Below, in pieces: positions 44,271 to 53,492 of a DNA stretch of 64,000 nt. Each line of letters begins with the position of its first letter. Within the stretch, counting starts at the first letter, position 1. The DNA is from Saprospiraceae bacterium. Its GTDB lineage: Bacteria > Bacteroidota > Bacteroidia > Chitinophagales > Saprospiraceae. The stretch is taken from assembly GCA_016787575.1 (NCBI GenBank), contig JAEUUO010000010.1, positions 62,001-126,000 on the forward strand, given 5' to 3'. A program made the position numbers and the translations under genes. The notes beneath the pieces are model-generated. The model worked only from the letters and a program-made list of their open reading frames with translations, was not told the DNA's origin and searched no databases.

Positions 44271-46091
44271 ATGGAGCGTAATCACATCATTGGAATTTTG
44301 CTAATTATTGCTGTCTTGTTTCTTTGGAACCAATATTTTTTCCAACCTGAAATGCAAGAGCAACTAAGAAAAAAACAAAATCAAGATTCACTCAGTCAAT
44401 TGCAAAGTCCAAAGCCTGCTGCTGAACCTGCAATGCATACCAGCCCGGTTTCAGATACTAACACTGCAAATCCATTGAATGATAGTTTAGTTCAAATCCC
44501 AATTAAGGAAGTGGTTCTCGAAAACGAATTGATTAAAGTTAAGTTCAGTTCAAAAGGTGCCAGAATAACAGAAGCTACCATTAAAAATCATTATAAAATC
44601 CACATTGCCAAAGATAGTTCAGAGCAAAAGCTACCCTTAACCCTATTAGAAGATTTAAAGAATGAATATGACCTTAGATTTAAAACCGAAGCAGGAGACG
44701 TTGCTACAAAAAATTTAAATTTCGAAATCAATCAAGTCAGTTCCAATGAAATTCGCTTTACAACTCAATTAAATACTGGAGGCAACATTATCATTAATTA
44801 CCGTTTATTGCCATCAGACTATCAACTTGATTATAGCATCCGTACAGAAAACGTCAAATTAAAAGAAGATCTGATTATCCATTGGGAAAATTATTTAGAT
44901 AAACTGGAACGAAATACGGATTATGAGAAATATGCCAGCACGGTTTATTTCAAAGAAAAAGAAGAGAATCCAGATTATTGTTCTTGTCGCAATGATGATA
45001 AAATTGAAACCAATGACAAACGTGTTCAATGGGTATCTCATTCCAATCAATTTTTTAACAGCAGTCTAATATCTGAAAATGGCTTTAGCAAAGGTCGATA
45101 TGAAACTGTTTTGCTTGATCCTAAATCAGAGGATTTAAAAAAACTAATAACCGATGTAAGCATTCCTGCGAGTGAGCTTGAACAAAAAGAGCTTAAATTG
45201 AAATGGTATATTGGACCCAATGAATTTAAAAGATTAAAAGCTTTTAATGTAGAATTGGAAGATATCATTTCTTATGGCTGGAGCATATTTGGAAGCATCA
45301 ACAGATATGCAATTCGACCACTTTTTGTATTTCTCTCTAATTTTATTGGCAACAAAGGATTTATTATCTTATTAATGACCTTAGTTGTAAAGCTGCTTGT
45401 TTTTCCATTGGCGTATAAAATGTTGCATTCACAAGCAAAAATGACTGCTTTAAAACCTGAGATCGAAAAAGTCAGGAACAAGCATAAAGATGATATGCAA
45501 AAGCAACAGATGGAAACCATGAAAATGTACAACGAGTTTGGTGTGAATCCTCTCGGAGGTTGTTTTCCATTGTTGTTACAAATGCCAATTTGGATTGCTT
45601 TGTATCGCTTTTTTCCAGCCACGATTGAATTTAGACAGGCTTCCTTTTTATGGGCAGCTGATTTGACCTCTTTTGATGAATTTATTCATCTTTCATTTAA
45701 CTTACCTTTGTTTGGCAATACACTTTCATTGTTTGCTTTTCTATGGATGATTTCTACTTTAATTTTTACTTATTACTCCGCTCAATCCATGGATTTTTCA
45801 GCAAATCCAGCAATGAAATACATGCAATATTTAATGCCTGTGATCTTCTGGTTTATGTTCAACAAAACCGCTGCCGGCTTGACTTGCTATATGTTTTTTA
45901 GTAACTTATTGAATATTGGTCAAACCATACTTGGCAGAAGTCTGCTCTTTGATACAGATAAAATACGAGGCGAACTTGAATTGAACAAAACCAAACCTCG
46001 AAAAAAGGGTGGTTTTAGAGAACGATTGGAAACCATGATGAAAGAACAGCAACGACAAGCCCTTGAACGGGAGAAAAAGACCAAAAAATGA
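44271..46091 (+). CDS. yidC: Membrane protein insertase YidC
   Basis: Inner-membrane insertase of 606 aa with the Gram-negative layout. An N-terminal TM (HIIGILLIIAVLFLWNQYFF) is followed by a large periplasmic P1 domain at about 60-340. The conserved 60KD_IMP core begins around FIILLMTLVVKLLVFPLAYK, then MYNEFGVNPLGGCFPLLLQM, the TM segment with WMISTLIFTYYS and the segment LMPVIFWFMFNKTAAGLTCY. A basic tail (KPRKKGGFRERLETMMKEQQ) fits ribosome contact. It inserts and folds inner-membrane proteins with or without SecYEG. It overlaps the next gene by four bases (ATGA), so they are translationally coupled. Confidence 0.96.
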   Translation: MERNHIIGILLIIAVLFLWNQYFFQPEMQEQLRKKQNQDSLSQLQSPKPAAEPAMHTSPVSDTNTANPLNDSLVQIPIKEVVLENELIKVKFSSKGARITEATIKNHYKIHIAKDSSEQKLPLTLLEDLKNEYDLRFKTEAGDVATKNLNFEINQVSSNEIRFTTQLNTGGNIIINYRLLPSDYQLDYSIRTENVKLKEDLIIHWENYLDKLERNTDYEKYASTVYFKEKEENPDYCSCRNDDKIETNDKRVQWVSHSNQFFNSSLISENGFSKGRYETVLLDPKSEDLKKLITDVSIPASELEQKELKLKWYIGPNEFKRLKAFNVELEDIISYGWSIFGSINRYAIRPLFVFLSNFIGNKGFIILLMTLVVKLLVFPLAYKMLHSQAKMTALKPEIEKVRNKHKDDMQKQQMETMKMYNEFGVNPLGGCFPLLLQMPIWIALYRFFPATIEFRQASFLWAADLTSFDEFIHLSFNLPLFGNTLSLFAFLWMISTLIFTYYSAQSMDFSANPAMKYMQYLMPVIFWFMFNKTAAGLTCYMFFSNLLNIGQTILGRSLLFDTDKIRGELELNKTKPRKKGGFRERLETMMKEQQRQALEREKKTKK

Positions 46092-46633
46092 AATTTGTAA
46101 TATCATTCTTACTTTTTTGTTGTTTCTTATGTGCAAGTTCTTGCAACAGAAAAAGCACACATAAAAATAAAAAGCCAACAGAACCTGAATTGCCATCAGC
46201 ATTACCTGTATTTAAACAGGTTTTTAATCCTGAAGACACCCTGCTTTTGAATACAGATACCTTGCTATTTTACCGCCGTTCTGCATGTTTCGGCTTTTGT
46301 CCAACGTTTGATTTTACAATTTATCAAAATGGCATCGTAAAATATGATGGAATCCAGCATGTTGACCATCTGGGTACGGCCTATCGTTTGGCCACAGATT
46401 CTTGGTGGGTTTCCGTTAAATCTGAATTGCGAAAATTTGATTTTTATAAACTTGCTCCGGTATATCCTATAGAACCTGAACTTTACATCCCAGATTTACC
46501 TAATACCATCATTACATTAAAAGAAACAGGTACTCGAAAATCTGTGATAGACAACCATCATGCACCCAAAGAATTAAAAGATTTCGAAATATTTATCGAA
46601 GCACATTTTCAAGAATTATTTAATCATCGGTAA
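46088..46633 (+). CDS. DUF6438-like lipoprotein
   Basis: Predicted lipoprotein of 181 aa with signal FVISFLLFCCFLCASSC and lipobox Cys at about residue 19. The core segment LLFYRRSACFGFCPTFDFTI, followed by YQNGIVKYDG, matches the R-x-x-C-x-G-x-CP-x-Y pattern of DUF6438, a small Bacteroidota domain of unknown function. The two Cys (CFGFC) might bind metal or form a disulfide. It is coupled to yidC by a four-base overlap and followed by gpsA. Confidence 0.75.
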   Translation: MKFVISFLLFCCFLCASSCNRKSTHKNKKPTEPELPSALPVFKQVFNPEDTLLLNTDTLLFYRRSACFGFCPTFDFTIYQNGIVKYDGIQHVDHLGTAYRLATDSWWVSVKSELRKFDFYKLAPVYPIEPELYIPDLPNTIITLKETGTRKSVIDNHHAPKELKDFEIFIEAHFQELFNHR

Positions 46634-46665
46634 GCACAAACTTGCCATTAAGCAATTTCGATTGC

Positions 46666-47709
46666 ATGTCAGAAAAACATAAAGTTGTAGGAGTTATTGG
46701 TGCTGGTAGTTTTGGTACTACCATTGCAACTTTGCTTGCTCACAACACAGATGTTTTAATTTATGCACGCAAGAAAGAAATTGTTGATAGAATTAATACG
46801 CAACACAGCAATTTAAATGTAGATCTTAGTCCACGCATTCGTGCTACAAATTCCTTTGAAGAAATCTGTGGAGAAACCCGAATTATTTTCCCAGTTGTTC
46901 CCTCAGAAAACTTCCGGGAAACCTGTTCAAACATGGCAGCTCATTTAACACCGGCTCATATTTTAATTCATGCAACAAAAGGATTGGACATTGCAGGAAT
47001 TCCAATTGCCAATCTTGCAATGGTCAATATTTCTCGCAAAAATATCCATACCATGAGTGAAGTCATTCGGCAAGAAACTTCCGTCATCCGGGTTGGTTGT
47101 TTAGCTGGTCCGAATCTTTACAGAGAAATACTTGATAAACAACCCGCAGCTTCTGTAATAGCAAGTGAATATGATGAAGTAATCAAAGCTGGTTCTGATG
47201 TACTTGGCAGTCGTTTGTTTTATGTTTTTGGATCATATGATTTGGTTGGTGCTGAAATGGCTGGGGCACTTAAAAATATTATTGCACTTGGATCCGGCAT
47301 GTTGGCTGGGAAAGGACTTGGAAAAAACCTTGAAGCTATGTTAATTACACGTGGTCTCCGAGAAATGATTGAGTTGGGAAGAAGCGTTGGCGCTACTTCA
47401 AGGTCCTTTTTAGGTACCGCAGGTATTGGTGATTTAATTGCAACCGCTACCAGCACGAAAAGCAGAAATTTTAGCTTTGGATACCGTTTGGGCAAGGGAG
47501 AGACACTCCAGGAAATCATACAATCTGTAGATGAGGTAGTAGAAGGTGTTCGCACGGTCAGAATTGCAAACCAGCTAGCCAAACATTATCATTTGCGCCT
47601 TCCGATTATCAACATGATATACAGCGTAGTGTATGATCAGTTGGATCTTGAAAAAGCAATTCAATTTCTAATGAGATACCCCTATTTACCAGATGTCGAT
47701 TTTGTATAG
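46666..47709 (+). CDS. gpsA: NAD(P)-dependent glycerol-3-phosphate dehydrogenase
   Basis: Cytoplasmic enzyme of 347 aa that reduces dihydroxyacetone phosphate to sn-glycerol-3-phosphate for phospholipid synthesis. The ATG at 46,666 is preferred to an upstream TTG at 46,642. Visible are the Rossmann loop VIGAGSFGTTIA, the HATKGLD segment, CLAGPNLYREI, the catalytic lysine region AGALKNIIALGSGM and AGIGDLIATATSTKSRNFSFG. The length is typical. It follows the DUF6438 gene by 32 bases and is probably in the yidC operon. Confidence 0.93.
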   Translation: MSEKHKVVGVIGAGSFGTTIATLLAHNTDVLIYARKKEIVDRINTQHSNLNVDLSPRIRATNSFEEICGETRIIFPVVPSENFRETCSNMAAHLTPAHILIHATKGLDIAGIPIANLAMVNISRKNIHTMSEVIRQETSVIRVGCLAGPNLYREILDKQPAASVIASEYDEVIKAGSDVLGSRLFYVFGSYDLVGAEMAGALKNIIALGSGMLAGKGLGKNLEAMLITRGLREMIELGRSVGATSRSFLGTAGIGDLIATATSTKSRNFSFGYRLGKGETLQEIIQSVDEVVEGVRTVRIANQLAKHYHLRLPIINMIYSVVYDQLDLEKAIQFLMRYPYLPDVDFV

Positions 47710-47771
47710 CGGTCAATCGAAGAAATAAATACATTTATAGGTTTAAATCCCATTTTTTATCTGAATAGCAA

Positions 47772-47779
47772 TACTTTTG
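47772..47779 (+). promoter_or_regulatory. Putative -7 box for the coiled-coil membrane protein gene
   Basis: TACTTTTG matches TAnnTTTG exactly, 32 bases before the ATG at 47,812. No clear -33 box is seen at 19 bases. Confidence 0.4.
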
Positions 47780-47811
47780 TTTAATATTAAATTTCATACA
47801 AACCAGAAATT

Positions 47812-48831
47812 ATGGCAGTAATTAATCCAGGACCAGGAATGGAAAAACCAAAAGGCTTTTGGAGCAAACCCGAAGGCGTAACAGGTACCGTTGTCTTAGC
47901 AGGCTTATTGATAGGCGGAGGAGCGATCCTCTATAAATACCTACCCTATTTGATCAGCCTCACCCAAAATATGGTATATCTGGCAGGGATGTTATTGGTC
48001 TTGGGCGCGATCATCTATATGGTTTTAGACCCTCGGATGCGCACGCTGATTGGCTATATGTACAAAAGCATTATGCGATGGATAACAGGTATTTTTGTTA
48101 CCATTGATCCAATTGGTATTTTAAAAAATTACATCAGTGACCTTGAAAACAATTTGTCAAAAATGAGTGAACAAATTGGTGTATTGAAAGGACAAATTAA
48201 AAAACTACAAAACAATGTATCTGAAAATTCAAAAGAAATAGAAACCCAATTGCGAATGGCCCAAGTTGCAAGAACGCAAAATCAGGAACCTCAAATGGTT
48301 TTGTCAACTCGGAAAGCAGCTCGGCTTCAGGAGACCAACGAAAAATACAATCATTTGCTTAGCAAAATGGACATCCTGAACAAGGTGCTCGTTAAAATGT
48401 ATCAAAACTCAGAAATTTTGTTGGCAGATACAAAAGATCAAGTAAGCTTAAAAGAACAAGAGCGAAAAGCTATCAGAGCTTCACACAGCGCTATGAAATC
48501 AGCCATGAATGTTATAAGTGGAAATACGGATCAACGTGTATTATTTGATCAAGCCCTCGAACATATTGCCGATGATGTTGCCTACAAAGTTGGTGAGATG
48601 GAACGCTTTATGGAATTATCAGAAAACTTTATGAATAGTGTTGATTTACAAAATGGAGTTTTTGAGGAAGAAGGTTTGAAAATGCTACAGGATTATGACG
48701 AAAAGAGCAAATTGCTTTTAATGGGCGGAAAAGATGACAAATTCAAAATGGAAAGTAAAATTCCAGAGCGCATTAAAGTAGAAAAGAATGACTCAGAAGG
48801 AAATGCGTATGACGGACTTTTTAATAAATAG
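47812..48831 (+). CDS. Membrane-anchored coiled-coil protein, possibly PspA-like
   Basis: Protein of 339 aa, not firmly recognised. Two adjacent transmembrane segments at about 25-45 (GTVVLAGLLIGGGAILYKYL) and 54-72 (MVYLAGMLLVLGAIIYMVL) are followed by a long, largely helical, charged region at about 95-310. The segment ITGIFVTIDPIGILKNYISD, followed by LENNLSKM, recalls the start of PspA/Vipp1 (ESCRT-III-like) proteins, where a D-P-x-x-x-L-x-x-x-I-x-D-x-E pattern opens the coiled coil. Here it is tethered to the membrane. A membrane-stress or scaffold role is therefore speculative. The next gene, 29 bases downstream, is another small membrane protein. Confidence 0.6.
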   Translation: MAVINPGPGMEKPKGFWSKPEGVTGTVVLAGLLIGGGAILYKYLPYLISLTQNMVYLAGMLLVLGAIIYMVLDPRMRTLIGYMYKSIMRWITGIFVTIDPIGILKNYISDLENNLSKMSEQIGVLKGQIKKLQNNVSENSKEIETQLRMAQVARTQNQEPQMVLSTRKAARLQETNEKYNHLLSKMDILNKVLVKMYQNSEILLADTKDQVSLKEQERKAIRASHSAMKSAMNVISGNTDQRVLFDQALEHIADDVAYKVGEMERFMELSENFMNSVDLQNGVFEEEGLKMLQDYDEKSKLLLMGGKDDKFKMESKIPERIKVEKNDSEGNAYDGLFNK

Positions 48832-48860
48832 ATTTATTTTGTACAGGTTTAATTTTTAAT

Positions 48861-49382
48861 ATGCTATTTTATTTAGGTGTTGTATGTATTCTAGGAGGAA
48901 TTTATTTTTTATTGAGTAATTTCAAAATAATAAATAAAAATTCGGTTTCTAACAAACCGATTGAGGCTCAAAAAGTCGATAATTTTATAGTGCGGACACT
49001 TTCAATTTGCATGTGTTGTTTAGGCCTGTATTTAGTCTGGCCTAGCCAAAAAGTGACTGCATCCAAACCAATACAAAATTCAGACAGTCCCAAAAAAGTA
49101 TATTATTGGGAACAAAGTGTCCGGGATGCACTAACTAAACAATGTCTTGAAAATGGAAAAAAAACAGCAGAAGCATATCCTCAGCTAGTAAAAGATTATT
49201 GTAGCTGTGCTACTGATCGGATCACAGAAGCTATGAGCCCTGAAGATTACACGCAAATAATTTCCAAATCACAGGAAGAGCAGGCTGCAACCATTCGACC
49301 GTTGGTTCAATCATGTGTTGATATATTAACCAGATTGATTCAATTGAGTGAAGAATCAAAAGATGATTCAAAAACAAAATAA
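48861..49382 (+). CDS. Small membrane protein with conserved-looking Cys motif
   Basis: Protein of 173 aa with two hydrophobic segments at about 2-20 (FYLGVVCILGGIYFLLSNF) and 46-64 (TLSICMCCLGLYLVWP), then a soluble helical domain with spaced cysteines (QCLENGKKTAEAY, DYCSCATDRITEAM, QSCVDIL). I do not recognise the family. The C-terminal domain pattern C-x(n)-YCSC-x-x-D-x-I recurs in unannotated Bacteroidota proteins. It is probably cotranscribed with the upstream coiled-coil protein gene. Confidence 0.58.
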   Translation: MLFYLGVVCILGGIYFLLSNFKIINKNSVSNKPIEAQKVDNFIVRTLSICMCCLGLYLVWPSQKVTASKPIQNSDSPKKVYYWEQSVRDALTKQCLENGKKTAEAYPQLVKDYCSCATDRITEAMSPEDYTQIISKSQEEQAATIRPLVQSCVDILTRLIQLSEESKDDSKTK

Positions 49383-49638
49383 ACCAACATTGTTATTTGA
49401 AATATAGCACGAATCAAGCAAATTCAAATACTAGATTCTTCTCAAACTTTATACGGAATAAAATTGATAATTAAATTAACCAAACATAGTATTGTTTGAC
49501 TCCTGGCTTAGTGAATGAAATCATTGACTTGTTTTCCTAATTGTCCGGAATAACTCAGTCCTACCTAAAATTCTTGAATGGAATGTACTATTTAGTAATC
49601 TATTAATTCTCAATATGAATCCCAATGGCAATTTTGGC

Positions 49639-50244
49639 TTAATGCATCCGATCCCCACGTACTTGTAAACCTTTAATTAAATTGGCTTCAAAAGCCAGAA
49701 ATTCTTGCCAACGATTGCGCGCAATTTCTTTATCTGAATAAAATTCTGCCAATTCAAGAAACATTTTATAATGGCCTGCTTCAGAAACCATGAAATGATG
49801 ATAAAACGCTTGCAAATTAGGATCCTTCAATTCAATTGATAATAAACGAAATCGCTCACAACTTCTTGCTTCTATCAATGCACAAAACAACAATTGTTCA
49901 ATCAATCTATTGTTCCGGGATCCACCTTTTTTTAAAAATCCCATCAACCCATGAACGTATTCATCCTTTCTTTGAAACCCCAATTTCAAATTGCGTTTTT
50001 TAATTTCTGCAACAACCATTCGAAAATGCCCCCATTCTTCAGTAACTATTGGAGAAACTTTATCAACTAAAAGCTCTTTATCTGGATATTGTTGCACCAA
50101 TGAAATGCAAGAACTGGCCGCCTTTTGTTCGCAATATGCATGATCAGATAAAATATCCTCCAATGACATGGAAGCAAGATCCGTCCAACGAGGATCTGAT
50201 GGCAAATGCAATCCTAGTTTCGTTAGTTCCTTTTTTTGAGGCAT
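49639..50244 (-). CDS. miaE: tRNA-(ms2io6A) hydroxylase MiaE
   Basis: Ferritin-like di-iron monooxygenase of 201 aa that would hydroxylate the 2-methylthio-N6-isopentenyl group of A37 in tRNA. The family start (LPSDPRWTDLASMSLEDILS) and the di-iron ligand set are visible: Glu in DHAYCEQKAA, E-E-x-x-H in TEEWGHFRMV, Glu in LLFCALIEARSCERF and Glu-x-x-His in VSEAGHYKMFLELA. The length fits MiaE. Its start overlaps the end of the upstream gene by 22 bases, implying translational coupling. Confidence 0.9.
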   Translation of the reverse strand: MPQKKELTKLGLHLPSDPRWTDLASMSLEDILSDHAYCEQKAASSCISLVQQYPDKELLVDKVSPIVTEEWGHFRMVVAEIKKRNLKLGFQRKDEYVHGLMGFLKKGGSRNNRLIEQLLFCALIEARSCERFRLLSIELKDPNLQAFYHHFMVSEAGHYKMFLELAEFYSDKEIARNRWQEFLAFEANLIKGLQVRGDRMH

Positions 50245-51209
50245 TCCAGCATGTTTTTTAAAACATCCAGATAAATTAGTTCAAAGCGATCCGCACCATT
50301 GGTCCAAATGATTGTAAACGCATCTACTTCATTTTTTAACAAATAATTCAAATCTTCTTTATCCAATTTATATTGGATTGTAATGATAGTATTTCCAGTG
50401 GAGGCTTCCAATTCTGAAGTATTTAATGCAAAGGTTTCCAAATAAATAAAATCACCATTTAAAAAATCCAATCGAGCTGGATTTGAGGGATCAATACTTC
50501 CATATAGCTGGGCAGCTTTTGGTGAATGTAAGACAAACTTTAACTCGAGATAATATTTTTTCCTGGATTTAATAAATCGGGCCAAGCATTCTAAAAAATC
50601 ACCTTCCTTAAAATAATTGCCAATTCTGGGATCTGTGTATTCAAAAAATGGAGAAAATTCATTTGCCCAGATTGAACCATCCTCATTTTGAGTAAGTTGA
50701 CAAGCAGATTCTAAAAAATGGTCGTAAACCTGAATTGGCAAGCCAAGCAGAGGTTTTTCTTCCAATACTTTATATTCTGACCCAGAAGGAATTCGATTGT
50801 TTTCAAGAGTTAAAAGGGCCTTATTAATTTTCTTCAAGCTTTTTGAAGCAGATTGATCTTTTAAATAAACCAATTTTCTGGATTCTGACAGGAGCATTAA
50901 ATACGCATTTTCGATTTTAATCAGGTCTGATCTCTTCCTGTTTAAAATCTTTAATTTTTTCTCTAATTCAGACTTTCGCCTTTTAGTTAGTTGCGAATCA
51001 GTCAATTGCATATTAATCTGCGCTTGGAGATCCTTGGTTTCCTTTATATTAATTCTTGAAATGTTAATGCCTTTAATCAAACGTGATTCCAGACGATTGA
51101 TCGAATCGCCTAATGAACCGGACGCAGAAAGTCTGAGGCTAATTCCGAAGAATATTAAAATAGCAGTTTTGAGATAAACATGCTTAGAATGTAAATAAAT
51201 TGCAAGCAC
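50223..51209 (-). CDS. Exported coiled-coil protein of unknown function
   Basis: Protein of 328 aa with a GTG start at 51,209 and a hydrophobic signal (YLKTAILIFFGISLRLSAS). Residues about 40-130 are a charged helical coiled coil (KRRKSELEKKLKILNRKRSD). The C-terminal part (about 150-325) is mixed alpha/beta with no recognised motif (YLETFALNTSELEASTGNTI). It overlaps miaE by 22 bases, but its exported nature gives no functional link to tRNA modification. A -7 box TAAATTTG lies 20 bases upstream. No family is assigned. Confidence 0.65.
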   Translation of the reverse strand: MLAIYLHSKHVYLKTAILIFFGISLRLSASGSLGDSINRLESRLIKGINISRINIKETKDLQAQINMQLTDSQLTKRRKSELEKKLKILNRKRSDLIKIENAYLMLLSESRKLVYLKDQSASKSLKKINKALLTLENNRIPSGSEYKVLEEKPLLGLPIQVYDHFLESACQLTQNEDGSIWANEFSPFFEYTDPRIGNYFKEGDFLECLARFIKSRKKYYLELKFVLHSPKAAQLYGSIDPSNPARLDFLNGDFIYLETFALNTSELEASTGNTIITIQYKLDKEDLNYLLKNEVDAFTIIWTNGADRFELIYLDVLKNMLECLKKRN

Positions 51210-51229
51210 ACGAATGTTTGAAATTCTTA

Positions 51230-51237
51230 CAAATTTA
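51230..51237 (-). promoter_or_regulatory. Putative -7 box for the coiled-coil/miaE operon
   Basis: The minus strand reads TAAATTTG, an exact TAnnTTTG, 20 bases before the GTG start at 51,209. It lies within 25 bases of a plus-strand -7 box, forming a compact divergent promoter region. Confidence 0.4.
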
Positions 51238-51259
51238 GTGAAAGATCCCTGTAATCCTT

Positions 51260-51267
51260 TAATTTTG
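51260..51267 (+). promoter_or_regulatory. Putative -7 box for the prolyl oligopeptidase gene
   Basis: TAATTTTG matches TAnnTTTG exactly and lies 31 bases before the ATG at 51,299. The nearest -33-like element is TTTA at 22 bases. Confidence 0.4.
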
Positions 51268-51298
51268 GCCTCTATTTCTAAAACTTGAACATTTTAGC

Positions 51299-53452
51299 AT
51301 GAAACGGACTTATTTATTTAATAGCATGTTGATGATGTGTGGAATTTTTGGGGCTTGCAAACAACAAACTGCTAATTCAAACGCTGAGGCAATTGAATCG
51401 AAGCTTATTTATCCAGAGAGCAGAATGGATACTGTTTCCGATAATTATTTTGGAACTAAAATTGACGATCCTTACAGGTGGCTGGAAGACGATCATTCGG
51501 CTGAAACTATGGACTGGGTTAAATCGCAAAATAAATTGACATTTTCAGTGCTTGATAAAATACCATTTCGGAATGATTTAAGAAAACACATTGAAACTTT
51601 ATTTGACTATACAAAATTTGGAACACCTGAAAAAAAATCTGGAAACTATTTTGTTTTCAAAAACAATGGACTGCAAAATCAAGATGTATTATACCGGACT
51701 AAAAATTTAAATGATAGTTTGCAACTGGTATTGGATCCCAATACATTTTCAAAAGATGGGACTGTTGCTTTAAGTGGCCACAGTTTTTCAAAAAATGGAA
51801 AATATATGGCTTATTTAATTTCAGAAGGCGGTTCGGACTGGAACAAAATAATTGTAAAAGATTTGGATCAAAATAAAGATTTAACCGATACGGTTCATTG
51901 GGTAAAATTTAGCGGTGCATCGTGGAAAGAAGATGGATTTTATTACAGTCGTTATCCAGAACCAAAGGGAACTGGAACATTATCGGCAAAAAATGAAAAT
52001 CACAGTGTTTACTTTCATAAATTGGGTACCAAGCAATCATCGGATGCTTTAATATACAGCGATCCAAAAAATCCGTTACGGAACTCCTATGCAAGCTTAA
52101 CAGATGATGAACGATTTTTAATTTTGAGTTCATCTGAATCCACAAGTGGCAATTCATTAGCAATCAAAGATCTTTCAAAAAAGAATGGTGTATTTCAATG
52201 GTTGGTGCGAACTTTTGAAAGCGATTACAATGTAATTGGAAATTCAGGAGATACTCTTTTTATTCATACAAATCATGAAAGTCCAAATTGGAAAGTATTT
52301 GCTGTAAGCATGAATGCGAGTTCGCCAGACAAATGGATTCCAGTGCTTACTGAATCAAAAGACGTATTGCAATCCGTAAATCTTATTGGAGGAAAGCTCA
52401 TCGCTGTGTATATGCACAATGCAACAAGTCTTGTTAAAATTTTTGACTTAAACGGCAAAGAATTGAATGAGTTGCAATTACCCGAACTGGGAACAATTGG
52501 TGGTTTTAGTGGAGAACAAAATGACACAGAAGCATTTTATTCTTTTTCTTCATTTGTCAGACCAAACACGATCTATCGTTTAGATCTTACAAGCTATACA
52601 TCCACCTTGCAATATGCCTCTGAAATTAAAGGATACAATCCGGACCTGTATACAACTGAGCAAGTGTGGTGTAAAAGCAAAGACGGAACTCAAGTTCCTA
52701 TGTTTATCACACATAAAAAGGATTTTAAAAAAGAAAGCAAGGCCCCATGCCTATTATATGCATACGGAGGATTTGATATATCCCTAACCCCTTCGTTTGC
52801 AGTTTCCCGATTGCCAATTTTAGAAAACAACGGGTTGTTTGTTGTTGCAAATTTAAGAGGCGGGGGTGAATTTGGTAAAAACTGGCATGAAGCAGGCACC
52901 AAAGAGCGAAAACAAAATGTCTTTGATGATTTTGCAGCAGCTGCAGATTTTTTAGTTGCTGAAAAATACACGGATCGTGATCATTTGGCAATTCAAGGAG
53001 GTTCAAATGGCGGTTTACTTATAGGTGCTACCATAACCCAAAGGCCAGATATCTGTAAAATTGCTTTTCCTGCGGTTGGAGTTTTAGATATGCTGCGCTA
53101 TCACAAATTTACAATTGGTTGGGCATGGGCTACAGATTACGGCACCAGTGAAAGCAAAGAAGGTTTTGATTATTTAGTCAAATATTCTCCGGTTCACAAT
53201 GCAAAACCAGCATCCTATCCAGCCACAATGATTACTACAGCAGATCACGATGATCGTGTAGTTCCCGCTCATTCCTTTAAATTTGCCGCAGCGATGCAAA
53301 AAGCACAACAAGGACCTTTGCCCATGTTAATTAGAATTGATGTAAGTGCCGGTCATGGTGCGGGCAAACCTACATCAAAACGAATTGATGAAGCAGCAGA
53401 TATATTGAGTTTTATGTTTTCGCAAATGAAGATTACTCCAACTTTAAAATAA
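51299..53452 (+). CDS. Prolyl oligopeptidase (S9A), lipoprotein
   Basis: Periplasmic or membrane-anchored serine peptidase of 717 aa, normal size for the family. A lipoprotein-like signal ends at Cys20 (MMCGIFGAC). The N-terminal helix and seven-bladed propeller (DDPYRWLEDDHSAETMDWV onward) precede the alpha/beta-hydrolase domain. Catalytic residues are Ser569 (GGSNGGLLIG), Asp in DDRVVPAHS (about 651) and His686 (SAGHGAGKPTSK). It cleaves short peptides after proline. The dipeptidase gene 40 bases downstream suggests a joint peptide-degradation role. Confidence 0.94.
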   Translation: MKRTYLFNSMLMMCGIFGACKQQTANSNAEAIESKLIYPESRMDTVSDNYFGTKIDDPYRWLEDDHSAETMDWVKSQNKLTFSVLDKIPFRNDLRKHIETLFDYTKFGTPEKKSGNYFVFKNNGLQNQDVLYRTKNLNDSLQLVLDPNTFSKDGTVALSGHSFSKNGKYMAYLISEGGSDWNKIIVKDLDQNKDLTDTVHWVKFSGASWKEDGFYYSRYPEPKGTGTLSAKNENHSVYFHKLGTKQSSDALIYSDPKNPLRNSYASLTDDERFLILSSSESTSGNSLAIKDLSKKNGVFQWLVRTFESDYNVIGNSGDTLFIHTNHESPNWKVFAVSMNASSPDKWIPVLTESKDVLQSVNLIGGKLIAVYMHNATSLVKIFDLNGKELNELQLPELGTIGGFSGEQNDTEAFYSFSSFVRPNTIYRLDLTSYTSTLQYASEIKGYNPDLYTTEQVWCKSKDGTQVPMFITHKKDFKKESKAPCLLYAYGGFDISLTPSFAVSRLPILENNGLFVVANLRGGGEFGKNWHEAGTKERKQNVFDDFAAAADFLVAEKYTDRDHLAIQGGSNGGLLIGATITQRPDICKIAFPAVGVLDMLRYHKFTIGWAWATDYGTSESKEGFDYLVKYSPVHNAKPASYPATMITTADHDDRVVPAHSFKFAAAMQKAQQGPLPMLIRIDVSAGHGAGKPTSKRIDEAADILSFMFSQMKITPTLK

Positions 53453-53492
53453 TCCATTTTAATTCACGTTAATAAACTTAAAATAAAATAAT

